Shown piece after piece: positions 37,781 to 45,450 of a stretch of DNA of 64,000 nucleotides (positions are counted from its first letter, which is position 1; every line of letters begins with the position of its first letter). A program made the position numbers and the translations under genes. Source of the stretch: Chloroflexus sp. Y-396-1 (GTDB lineage Bacteria > Chloroflexota > Chloroflexia > Chloroflexales > Chloroflexaceae); the NCBI RefSeq assembly GCF_000516515.1, contig NZ_KI911784.1:3820633-3884632 (forward strand), read 5' to 3'. The notes beneath the pieces are model-generated. The model was not told the origin of the DNA. It was given only the letters and a program-made list of their open reading frames with translations, and searched no databases.

Positions 37781-38706
37781 TCTTATCAACTGGGGGTGCC
37801 TTAACGATTCGCCGGGCGTTAGGTGCGCGCGATGATCAGCCATTCACGTTGCGCTCAGACCTGACGATTACTATCGAGGAGTTTGCCAATCTGCCCGGCA
37901 GCCATCTGACGCCGCAGCAGATTTTTGCCCTGAGCCAGCGTATCCAGAATCTGCGGGACGGATTCGATGGTATCTTGGTAACAACCGGCAGTGATACATT
38001 GGAAGAGACTGCTTTTTTAATCGATCTCTTGCTTCCTGAAGGCCCACCGATTGTCATTACCGGTCTGCCACGCCTCAGTAGTAGTGGCTCCCCTGAGACG
38101 AACGGGCTGCTGGCAGCGATCACGGTAGCCGCGGCGCCGTCTGCTGCTAATCTAGGCGTGTTGGTCGTAGCTGATGGTGCGATCTACGCTGCGGCAGCCG
38201 TGCAGATGCAGTTTAGTCAGGGTGTTGGGATGATCACAGCGCCGACAGGATTCTTGGGGCGGGTCGAGGGTGATCAGGTGTATATTCGATTACAACCGCT
38301 GAACCGTCAGTGGATTGCGGCCCCACGATTGGTTGAACCGGTTGACCTGATACGCATTGGCCAGGGCGCCGATGATCGCCAACTGCGCCACAGTATTGCT
38401 GACAATGTTGCCGGTATTGTCATCGAAACGTTTGGCAGCGGGCGGGTACCGCCGTGGTGGCTGCCAGCCATTGGCGAGGCCATCCAACGACGTATTCCGG
38501 TTGTCGCTGTTAGTCGGGCCGGTGTCGGTGGAATGGGTGACGAGTTTGGGTATGTTGGCGCCTACCATGATTTGCGCAAGCTAGGGGTCATTTTTGCCAC
38601 CGATCTCAGTGGGATCAAAGCTCGTTTGAAGCTCATGGCGGCGTTGGCAGTAGCGCGTTCGCCTGCTGAGTTACGAGCGCTGTTCCAAGAGCGTAAGGAT
38701 AGTTGA
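37765..38706 (+). CDS. Asparaginase-like protein with altered active site
   Basis: A 313-residue member of the bacterial type I/II asparaginase family, recognised by KLLILSTGGALT at the start and ILVTTGSDTLEETAFLIDLL. Asparaginases use Thr in TGGT as nucleophile; here the motif reads TGGA. The second site, usually HGTDT, reads TGSDT, and the later Lys of the K-D-T triad is not evident (AVQMQFS). SRAGVGGMGDEFGY lies near the C terminus. It may be inactive, or act on another substrate. The gene overlaps the methyltransferase and precedes menG. Confidence 0.75.
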   Translation: MPKLLILSTGGALTIRRALGARDDQPFTLRSDLTITIEEFANLPGSHLTPQQIFALSQRIQNLRDGFDGILVTTGSDTLEETAFLIDLLLPEGPPIVITGLPRLSSSGSPETNGLLAAITVAAAPSAANLGVLVVADGAIYAAAAVQMQFSQGVGMITAPTGFLGRVEGDQVYIRLQPLNRQWIAAPRLVEPVDLIRIGQGADDRQLRHSIADNVAGIVIETFGSGRVPPWWLPAIGEAIQRRIPVVAVSRAGVGGMGDEFGYVGAYHDLRKLGVIFATDLSGIKARLKLMAALAVARSPAELRALFQERKDS

Positions 38707-38777
38707 GGGGAGAAACGCAGTTGGTGGTCGCGGCTTACCTGCTGCTGGCGTACACGATAATAGAGGAGTAGAGGACG

Positions 38778-39497
38778 ATGGAAGTACTACCGCCGCCAGA
38801 GGCAAAAGCAGAGTATGTCGAGCAAATGTTTGCCCGAATTGCTCGCGGCTACGATCGGGTTAACCGGGTGATGACCTTTGGCCTTGATCAGGGTTGGCGA
38901 CGCAAAGTTGTTGAATATGTTGCGCCACCGGTCTATGGTCGTGCGCTTGATGTGGGAACCGGTACAGGTGACTTTTTACCTGAACTTGCCGCATGGGCGC
39001 GTGAAGGGTTCGTCATTGGGGTCGATTTTACCGTCCCGATGATGCGGGCTGGGCAGCCTAAAATCGCCGATCTGGTACACCGTGGTCGTGCAGCCTTTGT
39101 TGCCGGTGATGCGCTACAACTACCCTTCCCCGACAATACCTTCGACGCAATCACGACCGGTTTCGTGCTACGGAACGTAACCGACATTCCCGCCGCGTTG
39201 CGCGAAATGTATCGCGTAGCCCGGCCCGGTGCAACAATGGCGTGTCTGGAAGTGGCTCGACCGCGCAACCCGCTTTTGCGCTGGGGTCATCGCATCTATT
39301 TCGAGCAAGTGGTACCCTGGATCGGTGCACTGCTCGGTGGTGATCGCCGTGCCTATACCTATCTACCGCAATCAGCGCGGCTTTTCCCTCCCCCCGATGA
39401 GCTGGCAGCGATGATGCGAGCTGCCGGTTGGAAGCATGTCTTCTACCGGTTGTACGGACTGGGGGCGGTTGCTATTCACGTTGGCGCGAAGGTATAG
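38778..39497 (+). CDS. menG: Demethylmenaquinone methyltransferase
   Basis: This enzyme adds the last methyl group to menaquinone. The 239-residue UbiE/MenG protein shows FARIARGYDRVNRVMTFGLD at the start, LDVGTGTGDFLPELA as SAM motif, and FDAITTGFVLRNVTDIP. LEVARPRNPLLRWGHRIYFE and YTYLPQSARLFPPPDELAAM are characteristic. A menaquinone-based respiratory chain fits a filamentous anoxygenic phototroph. The AGAGGAGTAGAGG upstream gives a clear start. Confidence 0.93.
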   Translation: MEVLPPPEAKAEYVEQMFARIARGYDRVNRVMTFGLDQGWRRKVVEYVAPPVYGRALDVGTGTGDFLPELAAWAREGFVIGVDFTVPMMRAGQPKIADLVHRGRAAFVAGDALQLPFPDNTFDAITTGFVLRNVTDIPAALREMYRVARPGATMACLEVARPRNPLLRWGHRIYFEQVVPWIGALLGGDRRAYTYLPQSARLFPPPDELAAMMRAAGWKHVFYRLYGLGAVAIHVGAKV

Positions 39498-39534
39498 CCG
39501 TCTATCAAAGGCTTCACTCGCACGAGGTGGCCCG

Positions 39535-40341
39535 ATGTACTACGATGACGATCACAACCATGACGACATTCGCCGACGTGCCCGGTCGCTCATGCGTTCG
39601 CGGCGTCCAGCAGACTGGATTGACGATGACTGGGAGATGTTACCCAGACGCTACTACCGGTCACGACGGGCTGGTAGGTTCCCGGTGTCGTTCCTTCTTT
39701 TGCTCATCATCGTGCTGGCCGTTGGGATCGGTGGCTTCTGGATCGCACAGCGCATAAACGCCGTAGGAACGGCACTACCCAACCTGCAAGTGATTGTCCA
39801 GACCCCGACCCCACAAATTGTCAGTGGAGCGGCAGTGGTTCAGCGGATTCAGCAACTGAGTCGGCTTGAAACCAGCAAATACACCATCGAGCGCGTGATT
39901 GATGTGCGGCAGAGCAGTAACATTCCGATCATCGGTGATTGGCTCGCCAGTGATGCCTTGCTGTTGATTGCACACGGTACGGTGGTGGTTGGGGTTGATC
40001 TGAGCCAGATCACGGCTGATGCAGTAACGGTTTCTGCCGATGGGAGTCGCATTACCGTTCGTTTACCTCCGGTGCAGGTCTTTAGCGCAACTCTTGATAA
40101 CAGCAAAACTCGCGTGTACAGTCGCGACCGGGGCTTGCTGGCGCCGGAAAATCCGCATCTGGAGACCATCGCTCGTCAGGCTGCCGAGCAGCAGATTTTA
40201 CAGGCGGCGTGTGAAGATGGGATCATGGAAGAAGGAACCCGTAATGCTGCATTAGCACTACGCCAGTTTCTTGGTCTGATCGATGGGGTAGTTGTTGAGG
40301 TCATCACATCGCCGCCAGCAGCATGTACCGTCATGCCCTGA
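39535..40341 (+). CDS. DUF4230 membrane-anchored protein
   Basis: A 268-residue protein with an acidic and Arg-rich cytoplasmic N-terminal part (YYDDDHNHDDIRRRARS), one hydrophobic helix (FPVSFLLLLIIVLAVGIGGF) and an exposed DUF4230 domain. The domain segments ETSKYTIERVIDVRQSSN, ALLLIAHGTVVVGVDLSQI and VRLPPVQVFSATLDNSKT are typical. The start ATG 39535 has GAGGTGG before it. The function of DUF4230 is unknown. Confidence 0.82.
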   Translation: MYYDDDHNHDDIRRRARSLMRSRRPADWIDDDWEMLPRRYYRSRRAGRFPVSFLLLLIIVLAVGIGGFWIAQRINAVGTALPNLQVIVQTPTPQIVSGAAVVQRIQQLSRLETSKYTIERVIDVRQSSNIPIIGDWLASDALLLIAHGTVVVGVDLSQITADAVTVSADGSRITVRLPPVQVFSATLDNSKTRVYSRDRGLLAPENPHLETIARQAAEQQILQAACEDGIMEEGTRNAALALRQFLGLIDGVVVEVITSPPAACTVMP

Positions 40342-40365
40342 TATAGGCTTGTTAAGGCACGTGGA

Positions 40366-41040
40366 ATGAGCGTTCCGTATGGCGTATTGATAGGGGGATT
40401 GGGTGCATACACTGACGAATACCTGGTTTCATTATGTCTGACCGCTGGTTATCACGCCCTGGCCGTGCGCGGCGTCCAGGCCCTGTTTGAAAACTTGAGT
40501 CGGCAGATTGATCTGGCCTTGATCGACCTGCCGGGCAGTGAGCATCTTACTCAGATTCCAGAGGTGACCAGACATTTCAAAGGTATCTTGATCATTCTTG
40601 GCCCACGCAATGATCGGCTGACCGTCGAGGCCTTCCATTATGGTATTGATGATTACATCGCGCGCCCCTTTCGCGCCGACGAACTGTTAGCGCGTATGCG
40701 TGCCCATTTACGGCGTTATCAACGCAGTATGCCACCTCCCTTCACGATTGGCCCGTTCACCCTTGATCTGGCAGCCCGTCGCATTTCATTCAAAGATACC
40801 CCTCTGACGCTTGACCTGCCTTCGTTTACACTCCTTAATGTCCTGGCCGAAGCACCTACCCGTCTGTTCACTGCAACCGAACTCCTGACGCAGGTCTGGG
40901 GACGTGCTGAGGCTACCAATGTTGCCCTTCTCGACAAGAGCTGGCAGCGTCTGCGTCACCAGGTTGGAAATGCAGTTGATGTATTGGTTGGTGATGTCCG
41001 GCAAGGATTTGCTCTTTTGGCTCCCTCACCTTCCCCCTAG
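40366..41040 (+). CDS. Degenerate OmpR/PhoB-type response regulator
   Basis: A 224-residue protein with a receiver-like N domain and a winged-helix C domain. The usual acidic pair at the receiver start is missing (VLIGGLGAYTDEY). An Asp is present at the expected phosphorylation strand (LALIDLPG). The Thr/Ser position reads GPRNDR, and the invariant Lys is Arg in DYIARPFRADELLARM. The C domain has LDLPSFTLLNVLAEAPTRLF and RHQVG before VLVGDVRQGFALL. It is probably phosphorylation-independent. The last residues come from a dispersed palindromic repeat that runs from 41023 past the stop. Confidence 0.8.
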   Translation: MSVPYGVLIGGLGAYTDEYLVSLCLTAGYHALAVRGVQALFENLSRQIDLALIDLPGSEHLTQIPEVTRHFKGILIILGPRNDRLTVEAFHYGIDDYIARPFRADELLARMRAHLRRYQRSMPPPFTIGPFTLDLAARRISFKDTPLTLDLPSFTLLNVLAEAPTRLFTATELLTQVWGRAEATNVALLDKSWQRLRHQVGNAVDVLVGDVRQGFALLAPSPSP

Positions 41041-41080
41041 CCCCTTCCTCTCTACCACGGGGAGAGGAAGGAGTGAGGGA
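41023..41080. repeat. Palindromic repeat overlapping a gene end
   Basis: CCTCACCTTCCCCCTAGCCC, then CTTCCTCTCTACC and GGGGAGAGGAAGG, form the same dispersed hairpin family as at 9050 and 10561. Its left arm supplies the Pro/Ser-rich last codons and stop of the preceding regulator gene. Confidence 0.75.
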
Positions 41081-41392
41081 TAGTCTCCTTACCTCTTGAC
41101 AATTGCGGTCGCTTTCGGTATTCTGTGTACCATAAATTGAAATTAATTTTCGTATTATGAAAAACGCTATGCTTCAAGTGGAGGCATAATGCTCGTCTGT
41201 GTCGCTCTGTTCTTGGGCAGGTCGTTCGTCGAACAGAGCAGAAACTGCAAATGTTGCACACCCTTATGGCATACATCTGAAATAGGCGTGGCTTCCACTG
41301 CTCTCGCCCCAGAACACAGGCCGGAGGACCGCGCTAGGTAGGCGCAGCGGTTGGGAGGCATCGGCGGCGGATACGTGATGTTCGTCGTCCGG
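41041..41392. other. Intergenic region with orphan promoter
   Basis: Apart from the palindromic repeat and the orphan promoter listed separately, the 220 bases after 41169 hold no recognisable coding sequence. They may be decayed remains of a gene once driven by that promoter. Confidence 0.5.
41096..41168 (+). promoter_or_regulatory. Orphan copy of the glyoxylate-operon promoter/operator
   Basis: TTGACA (41096), a 17-base spacer and TATTCT (41119) are followed by the palindrome TTTTC-N7-GAAAA at 41147-41163. The stretch is closely similar to 50871-50938, upstream of hyi. Here the ATG at 41169 opens only six codons before TAA, and no gene follows on this strand until 42125. It is probably a remnant of a duplicated promoter. 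Confidence 0.6.
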
Positions 41393-41803
41393 TCATTGAA
41401 CAGTACGCAAACGAAGCAGGACAAGTGTCTTCACCATTGCCAGCCCGATCAGGAGACCCCGCATAAAGATACTTTCCACCAGAAACAGCGCTGCTCCGCC
41501 TAACAAACTCCAGACAAGGAGGAAGGTAACGATTTTGGTCTGAAGCGTCAGTCCACGCTTTTCCCGCCAAGTGGTGATCACCGGTCCGAAAAAGCGGTTT
41601 GTTATCAACCAGCGATAGAGCCGTTCTGAGCTGCGGATGTAGCAAGCGGCCGCGATCAAGATGAATGGGGTGGTCGGAATACCTGGAACTACAATGCCTA
41701 GTGTTCCAATAAGCAGCGCCAATGATCCAACGGTCAGCAGAATAACCCGGAGGATCAGGTTTTTTCGGGTGCGCTGTGTGTGTTCATAACGGTTTTGTTT
41801 CAT
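41393..41803 (-). CDS. DUF454 (YbaN-like) inner-membrane protein
   Basis: A 136-residue protein with three or four hydrophobic helices. The DUF454 signature is clear: LLIGTLGIVVPGIPTTPFIL, AAACYIRSSERLYRWL and GPVITTWREKRGLTLQTKI. Function is unknown in all members known to me. It stands alone, read away from the DGR region. Confidence 0.88.
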   Translation of the reverse strand: MKQNRYEHTQRTRKNLILRVILLTVGSLALLIGTLGIVVPGIPTTPFILIAAACYIRSSERLYRWLITNRFFGPVITTWREKRGLTLQTKIVTFLLVWSLLGGAALFLVESIFMRGLLIGLAMVKTLVLLRLRTVQ

Positions 41804-42124
41804 TACCCATTCCTCCGCACGGAACAGTCAACTGCACGGGCAAATACCTATTTCGCCTTACGTTGTCGTGTGAAGCCTTATTGCGCGGTTATTGAGATAC
41901 TATCTCAACTATTATACCATCACGCCAAAGGTAGATCGTCAGAGAACAAAGATCGCGACAATACCGCTAGGAGTGGGTCCCCAACCCGTCTCTCTTCTTT
42001 CCGTTCTCCCTTGAAGGAGAGGAGGGGCAGAACTCGAGGTACGTCTGCTGCCCACTTTGCCGCATTCCTGGCGTATAATAACGTCAATAGTCGCTGATCA
42101 CTCATTCTCGACGGTGAGACATCT
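41804..42124. other. Upstream region of the DGR target gene
   Basis: About 320 bases between divergent genes. A CTCCCTTGAAGGAGAGG palindrome lies near 42005 and is related to the dispersed repeat family. TATAAT at 42074-42079, within GTATAATAACG, is a candidate -10 box for the target gene; no good -35 box was found. GACGGTGAG precedes the ATG at 42125. Confidence 0.45.
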
Positions 42125-45100
42125 ATGCCTGTACGTACCATCCTGATCGTGTTGGTGAGTGCGTTGTTGTTGGGGTCGGGAATCATTGTGTATCCGACCG
42201 CCGCCCAAACCCCTTCCCCGCCTGCGACTACACCGCTGCCTTCAACACCGACGCCGGTTGTTTCATCAACACCCCAGACCGGCGCGTTGTCTGCCGATGA
42301 GCTAGGCAGGTGCTTCAACGAACCGCTTGTATGTCTGATCAACCTGGTTGTTACTGGGAATCTATGGCCTGCGGTTGTATTGATCGGCGTTGTGATTGCG
42401 CTTGCCGTAATCGAACCCTGGCGCACGCGGTTTGTGCGTTGGTTTGACCGGCTGATCGGCGGGCAGAAGCGAGACATCCAAGATGATGCAGAGCGTGAAT
42501 GGGAGAGGGAAAAGATTGTAGAGCAGCTCTCATATGAGAAGCGGCGACAGCAGGCGCCTGCGGGCCGCGAGCGCTACTTGCAGCGGCTGGAGCGTGATAT
42601 GCGCCGGATGGCGAAGATTCCGGCGTTGGGTCGTGAACAGCGCGAATTGAACCTCGAGCAGGTCTATATTCCGCTGTACGTGGTCGAACGCGAGCAGATC
42701 GAGCGCTTTCAGGCCTATTTGCTTGGTAAAGATGACTCGCGCCGTGAAGCATACGAAGCGGTGAATACCAGCCGACCGGTGTTCCGCCTGTTGAGTGAAC
42801 AAAACCTTTTGCCGAAGACGAAATCCGAAAAACCGGCAGACCCTGAACAGACCACCACCCGGCTGCTGCTGGTGGGGCGGGCCGGTAGTGGTAAGACGAC
42901 AACGCTCCATTACGGGGCGCTGGTGCTGGCACAGGCGTGGCGTGACAAACGAGGGCTGCACTTTTGGAGCTTGCGGCACGGACATCATCCGGTCTTGCGG
43001 CTGGCACAGGCGTGGCGTGACAAACGAGGGCTGCACCTCATCCGCGAACGGTTGGAACTCTTTACCGACCGCTGCCCGTTCCCGATCTACGCCCGTCTGA
43101 CCGAACTGATGACGTATGTGCGCAACCGGTATCAGGCTCAGGACCTGGTCGGTGCACCGGCTTCGGTATTGCTCGATGCCCTCGACGAGCTGGTGCGGCG
43201 CGATGTACCTGACTTGCCGACCAACATGGTGAGCGATTGGGTCAAAGAGGGTGGGTGTGTGCTAATGCTCGATGGTCTGGATGAGACCGGCGATGCCGAG
43301 GAGCGCGGCCATACCATCGACCTGATCAACAGTCTGGTGCGGGAATATCCGCATAATCGCTATCTGCTGGCCAGTCGCCCGTTTGAAGGGTTGAGTGAGC
43401 GACTGTCGGGATTCGTCGAGCGCCATTTGCGTCCGTTAGATGCAGACGACATTAAGCGTCTCCTGAACAATCTCTTTCGGGCACTACGCTTACCGACAGA
43501 GCAAGCCGCAGATGAGTATCACGATCCCACCACTCTCGTGCCGGAAGCTGCCGAACTGTGGCAGAGTCTCGAACGCAATCCGCGCCTGTTCGATATGGCG
43601 ACCAATCCCCTGCTATTGACCAGTATGGCGGTGTTGGTCGAAGGGCGTGAGCCGCTGCCGGTAGAGCGGGCCAAAATCTACGAAAAGCTGGTACGGCTGA
43701 CGATTGAAGCCTGGCGCAAGGCGCAACTGAGTCGCGACCGGCCGGGGGTCGTGGTCAGACTGTTCGAGGAGAGTGACGACAGTGTGCGCCTGCGCTTGCA
43801 GTTGTTGGCGGCGGCAATGCTCGAAAAGGAGCAGCGTGAAGTGACCTTAACCCAGGCCCGCGAGGTGCTGCGGCCGGTCTATCGGGCAAATAACCCCGAT
43901 TGGAATGACGAGCGGTGTGATGCGTATATCCGCGAGCTGCTCGCACAGCTTGCCTTGCATAGCGGGTTACTGCAAGCCCGTGACATCGACTCGCTCTTCA
44001 GTTTTGCCCATTTCACGCTACAAGAATACCTGGCCGCTCGTTATTACACCGAGCAAGGGCGTGACAAGGAAGAGAAAGTCCGCCGCCTGGTCGAGCGCTG
44101 GGCAGAACCGCGCTGGCGCGAGACGATTCTGCTGGCGATTGGCCACGAAGCGACCAGCGGCTCGCGTGAGACGGCGCAGCACATGATTAGGCAATTGCTT
44201 GCAACCGGCGATCCTGAAGCCATCATCCTGGCCGGCGATGGTTTGGACGAAGCGAATGCGCGTACTGTGGGTGAGCTAACCCCCCAGCGGGTTGAGGTAG
44301 CCAACCGCCTCCGCGAGCTTGCCGCGCTCACCCCGGCCTGGCGTCAGGTTGCCCATCCCGATCCGGTGGTGCGTAACCGCGCCGCGCTGATCCTTGACCG
44401 GCTCGGCGAGGATAACGACCGCCTCGGCCTCGATCCAACCAGAGCCGACTACTGGGCCGAACGTATCGAAGCGGGTGAGTTCAGCATGGGCGATGACGAG
44501 GGTCTGCATGATGATGAAAAACCGCAATTCATCTACCGCATTAACCGCCCCTTTGCCCTGGCCCGCTTTCCGGTCACCAACCGGCAGTACCTGCGCTTCC
44601 TCGAAGCTTTAGCGGGACGCGGTGATCGGCCGACGGTGAACGCTGCCCAGCAGGTATTGACAGAATGGCGTCAGGCAGAGTTATCGGATGACCTGCTACA
44701 CCCTCTGCTCTGGTCTGGCGCTCGCTACCGGCCCGGTGAGGGGAATCTGCCGGTGGTAGGCGTCACCTGGTACGCGGCCAGCGCTTTTGCCCGCTGGGTA
44801 GACATCTGGCTCCATACGATTGGGGTGCTGAGTACAGGTGAAGAAGTGCGCTTGCCCAGCGAAGCCGAGTGGGAGCGAGCGGCGGCCTATCCGGTCGTCT
44901 TACCGGCAAGTGCACCGCGGGCTGGGCGTCGCACCTTCCCATGGGGAGAGCAGTTGACAGAAACGCCCGCATCGAGTATTGTATCAAGTATTGAAGCAAA
45001 TGTTAGGGCCAGTGGAATTAACCACCCCTCGGTCGTTGGCATCTTCCCACACGGCGCGGCAGCCTGTGGCGCCGAAGACATGGCGGGGAATGTGTGGGAA

Positions 45101-45310
45101 TGGTGTAGTACGAGGTATGTTCGGTATCCATTAGGAGCAGATATTAAACCAGAAAGTTTTTACAATCGGACATGGGATAGAACATTTGTGCTGCGCGGCG
45201 GCTCGTGGCGCGGCACTGCTGCGAATGCGCGTTGCGCCTACCGCTACGACTACCTCCCCGATAACGTCTACGGCCCTTGGGGTTTTCGTCTCGCCCGTTT
45301 ATTCTCCTGA
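42125..45310 (+). CDS. DGR target: membrane-anchored NACHT-type NTPase with variable FGE/C-type-lectin-fold domain
   Basis: A 1061-residue protein. Residues 1-27 form a signal-like helix, 28-60 a Pro/Thr-rich stalk, and 79-97 a transmembrane helix. The NTPase has Walker A GRAGSGKT at 251-258 and Walker B VLMLDGLDE at 379-387, in NACHT style. A helical region follows (FAHFTLQEYLAARYY). Residues about 783-1058 are an FGE-sulfatase domain: FSMGDDEG, RFPVTNRQYLRFLEA, LPSEAEWERAAAYP, GNVWEWCSTRY and VLRGGSW. The last codons are the variable repeat of a diversity-generating retroelement. Residues 268-292 are a 25-residue duplication just after the P-loop. A signalling or conflict-type switch whose sensor face is diversified is likely, but this is an inference. 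Confidence 0.92.
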   Translation: MPVRTILIVLVSALLLGSGIIVYPTAAQTPSPPATTPLPSTPTPVVSSTPQTGALSADELGRCFNEPLVCLINLVVTGNLWPAVVLIGVVIALAVIEPWRTRFVRWFDRLIGGQKRDIQDDAEREWEREKIVEQLSYEKRRQQAPAGRERYLQRLERDMRRMAKIPALGREQRELNLEQVYIPLYVVEREQIERFQAYLLGKDDSRREAYEAVNTSRPVFRLLSEQNLLPKTKSEKPADPEQTTTRLLLVGRAGSGKTTTLHYGALVLAQAWRDKRGLHFWSLRHGHHPVLRLAQAWRDKRGLHLIRERLELFTDRCPFPIYARLTELMTYVRNRYQAQDLVGAPASVLLDALDELVRRDVPDLPTNMVSDWVKEGGCVLMLDGLDETGDAEERGHTIDLINSLVREYPHNRYLLASRPFEGLSERLSGFVERHLRPLDADDIKRLLNNLFRALRLPTEQAADEYHDPTTLVPEAAELWQSLERNPRLFDMATNPLLLTSMAVLVEGREPLPVERAKIYEKLVRLTIEAWRKAQLSRDRPGVVVRLFEESDDSVRLRLQLLAAAMLEKEQREVTLTQAREVLRPVYRANNPDWNDERCDAYIRELLAQLALHSGLLQARDIDSLFSFAHFTLQEYLAARYYTEQGRDKEEKVRRLVERWAEPRWRETILLAIGHEATSGSRETAQHMIRQLLATGDPEAIILAGDGLDEANARTVGELTPQRVEVANRLRELAALTPAWRQVAHPDPVVRNRAALILDRLGEDNDRLGLDPTRADYWAERIEAGEFSMGDDEGLHDDEKPQFIYRINRPFALARFPVTNRQYLRFLEALAGRGDRPTVNAAQQVLTEWRQAELSDDLLHPLLWSGARYRPGEGNLPVVGVTWYAASAFARWVDIWLHTIGVLSTGEEVRLPSEAEWERAAAYPVVLPASAPRAGRRTFPWGEQLTETPASSIVSSIEANVRASGINHPSVVGIFPHGAAACGAEDMAGNVWEWCSTRYVRYPLGADIKPESFYNRTWDRTFVLRGGSWRGTAANARCAYRYDYLPDNVYGPWGFRLARLFS
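45188..45295 (+). repeat. DGR variable repeat (VR)
   Basis: This 108-bp segment of the target gene (codons 1022-1057) aligns without gaps to 46960-47067. There are 15 mismatches, each at a position where the template has A. The replacements are C, G or T. Eleven codons change: R1029, G1030, A1033, Y1041, D1042, Y1043, L1044, V1048, Y1049, G1050 and P1051. The last 19 bases, free of A in TR, are identical and would serve as the initiation-of-mutagenic-homology region. Confidence 0.95.
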
Positions 45311-45397
45311 GTCTTTATGTCTTTTTGACTTTTTGTCATGATACAGTGTAAAGAGTTTTTGCTCCTCACTAGATCGATGCGATCGTAAGCAGGGGGT

Positions 45398-45420
45398 GTG
45401 GGGGACGGCTAGTCCCCCAC
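45398..45420. other. Perfect hairpin between VR and reverse transcriptase
   Basis: GTGGGGGAC, a five-base loop GGCTA and GTCCCCCAC form a nine-pair stem about 100 bases after the VR and 30 bases before the RT start. DGRs often have a hairpin after VR that aids retrohoming, but usually much closer. A terminator after the target gene or an RNA control element for RT is equally possible. A smaller palindrome, GATCGATGCGATC, lies at 45372-45384. Confidence 0.55.
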
Positions 45421-45450
45421 CCGCGATGGAAGGTATGAAGTGAGTGTGCA

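Noticed and set aside
42351-43036. Long minus-strand ORFs of 218 and 168 codons inside the DGR target gene
   Set aside because: They are shadows of the high-GC NACHT coding frame with no recognisable domain.
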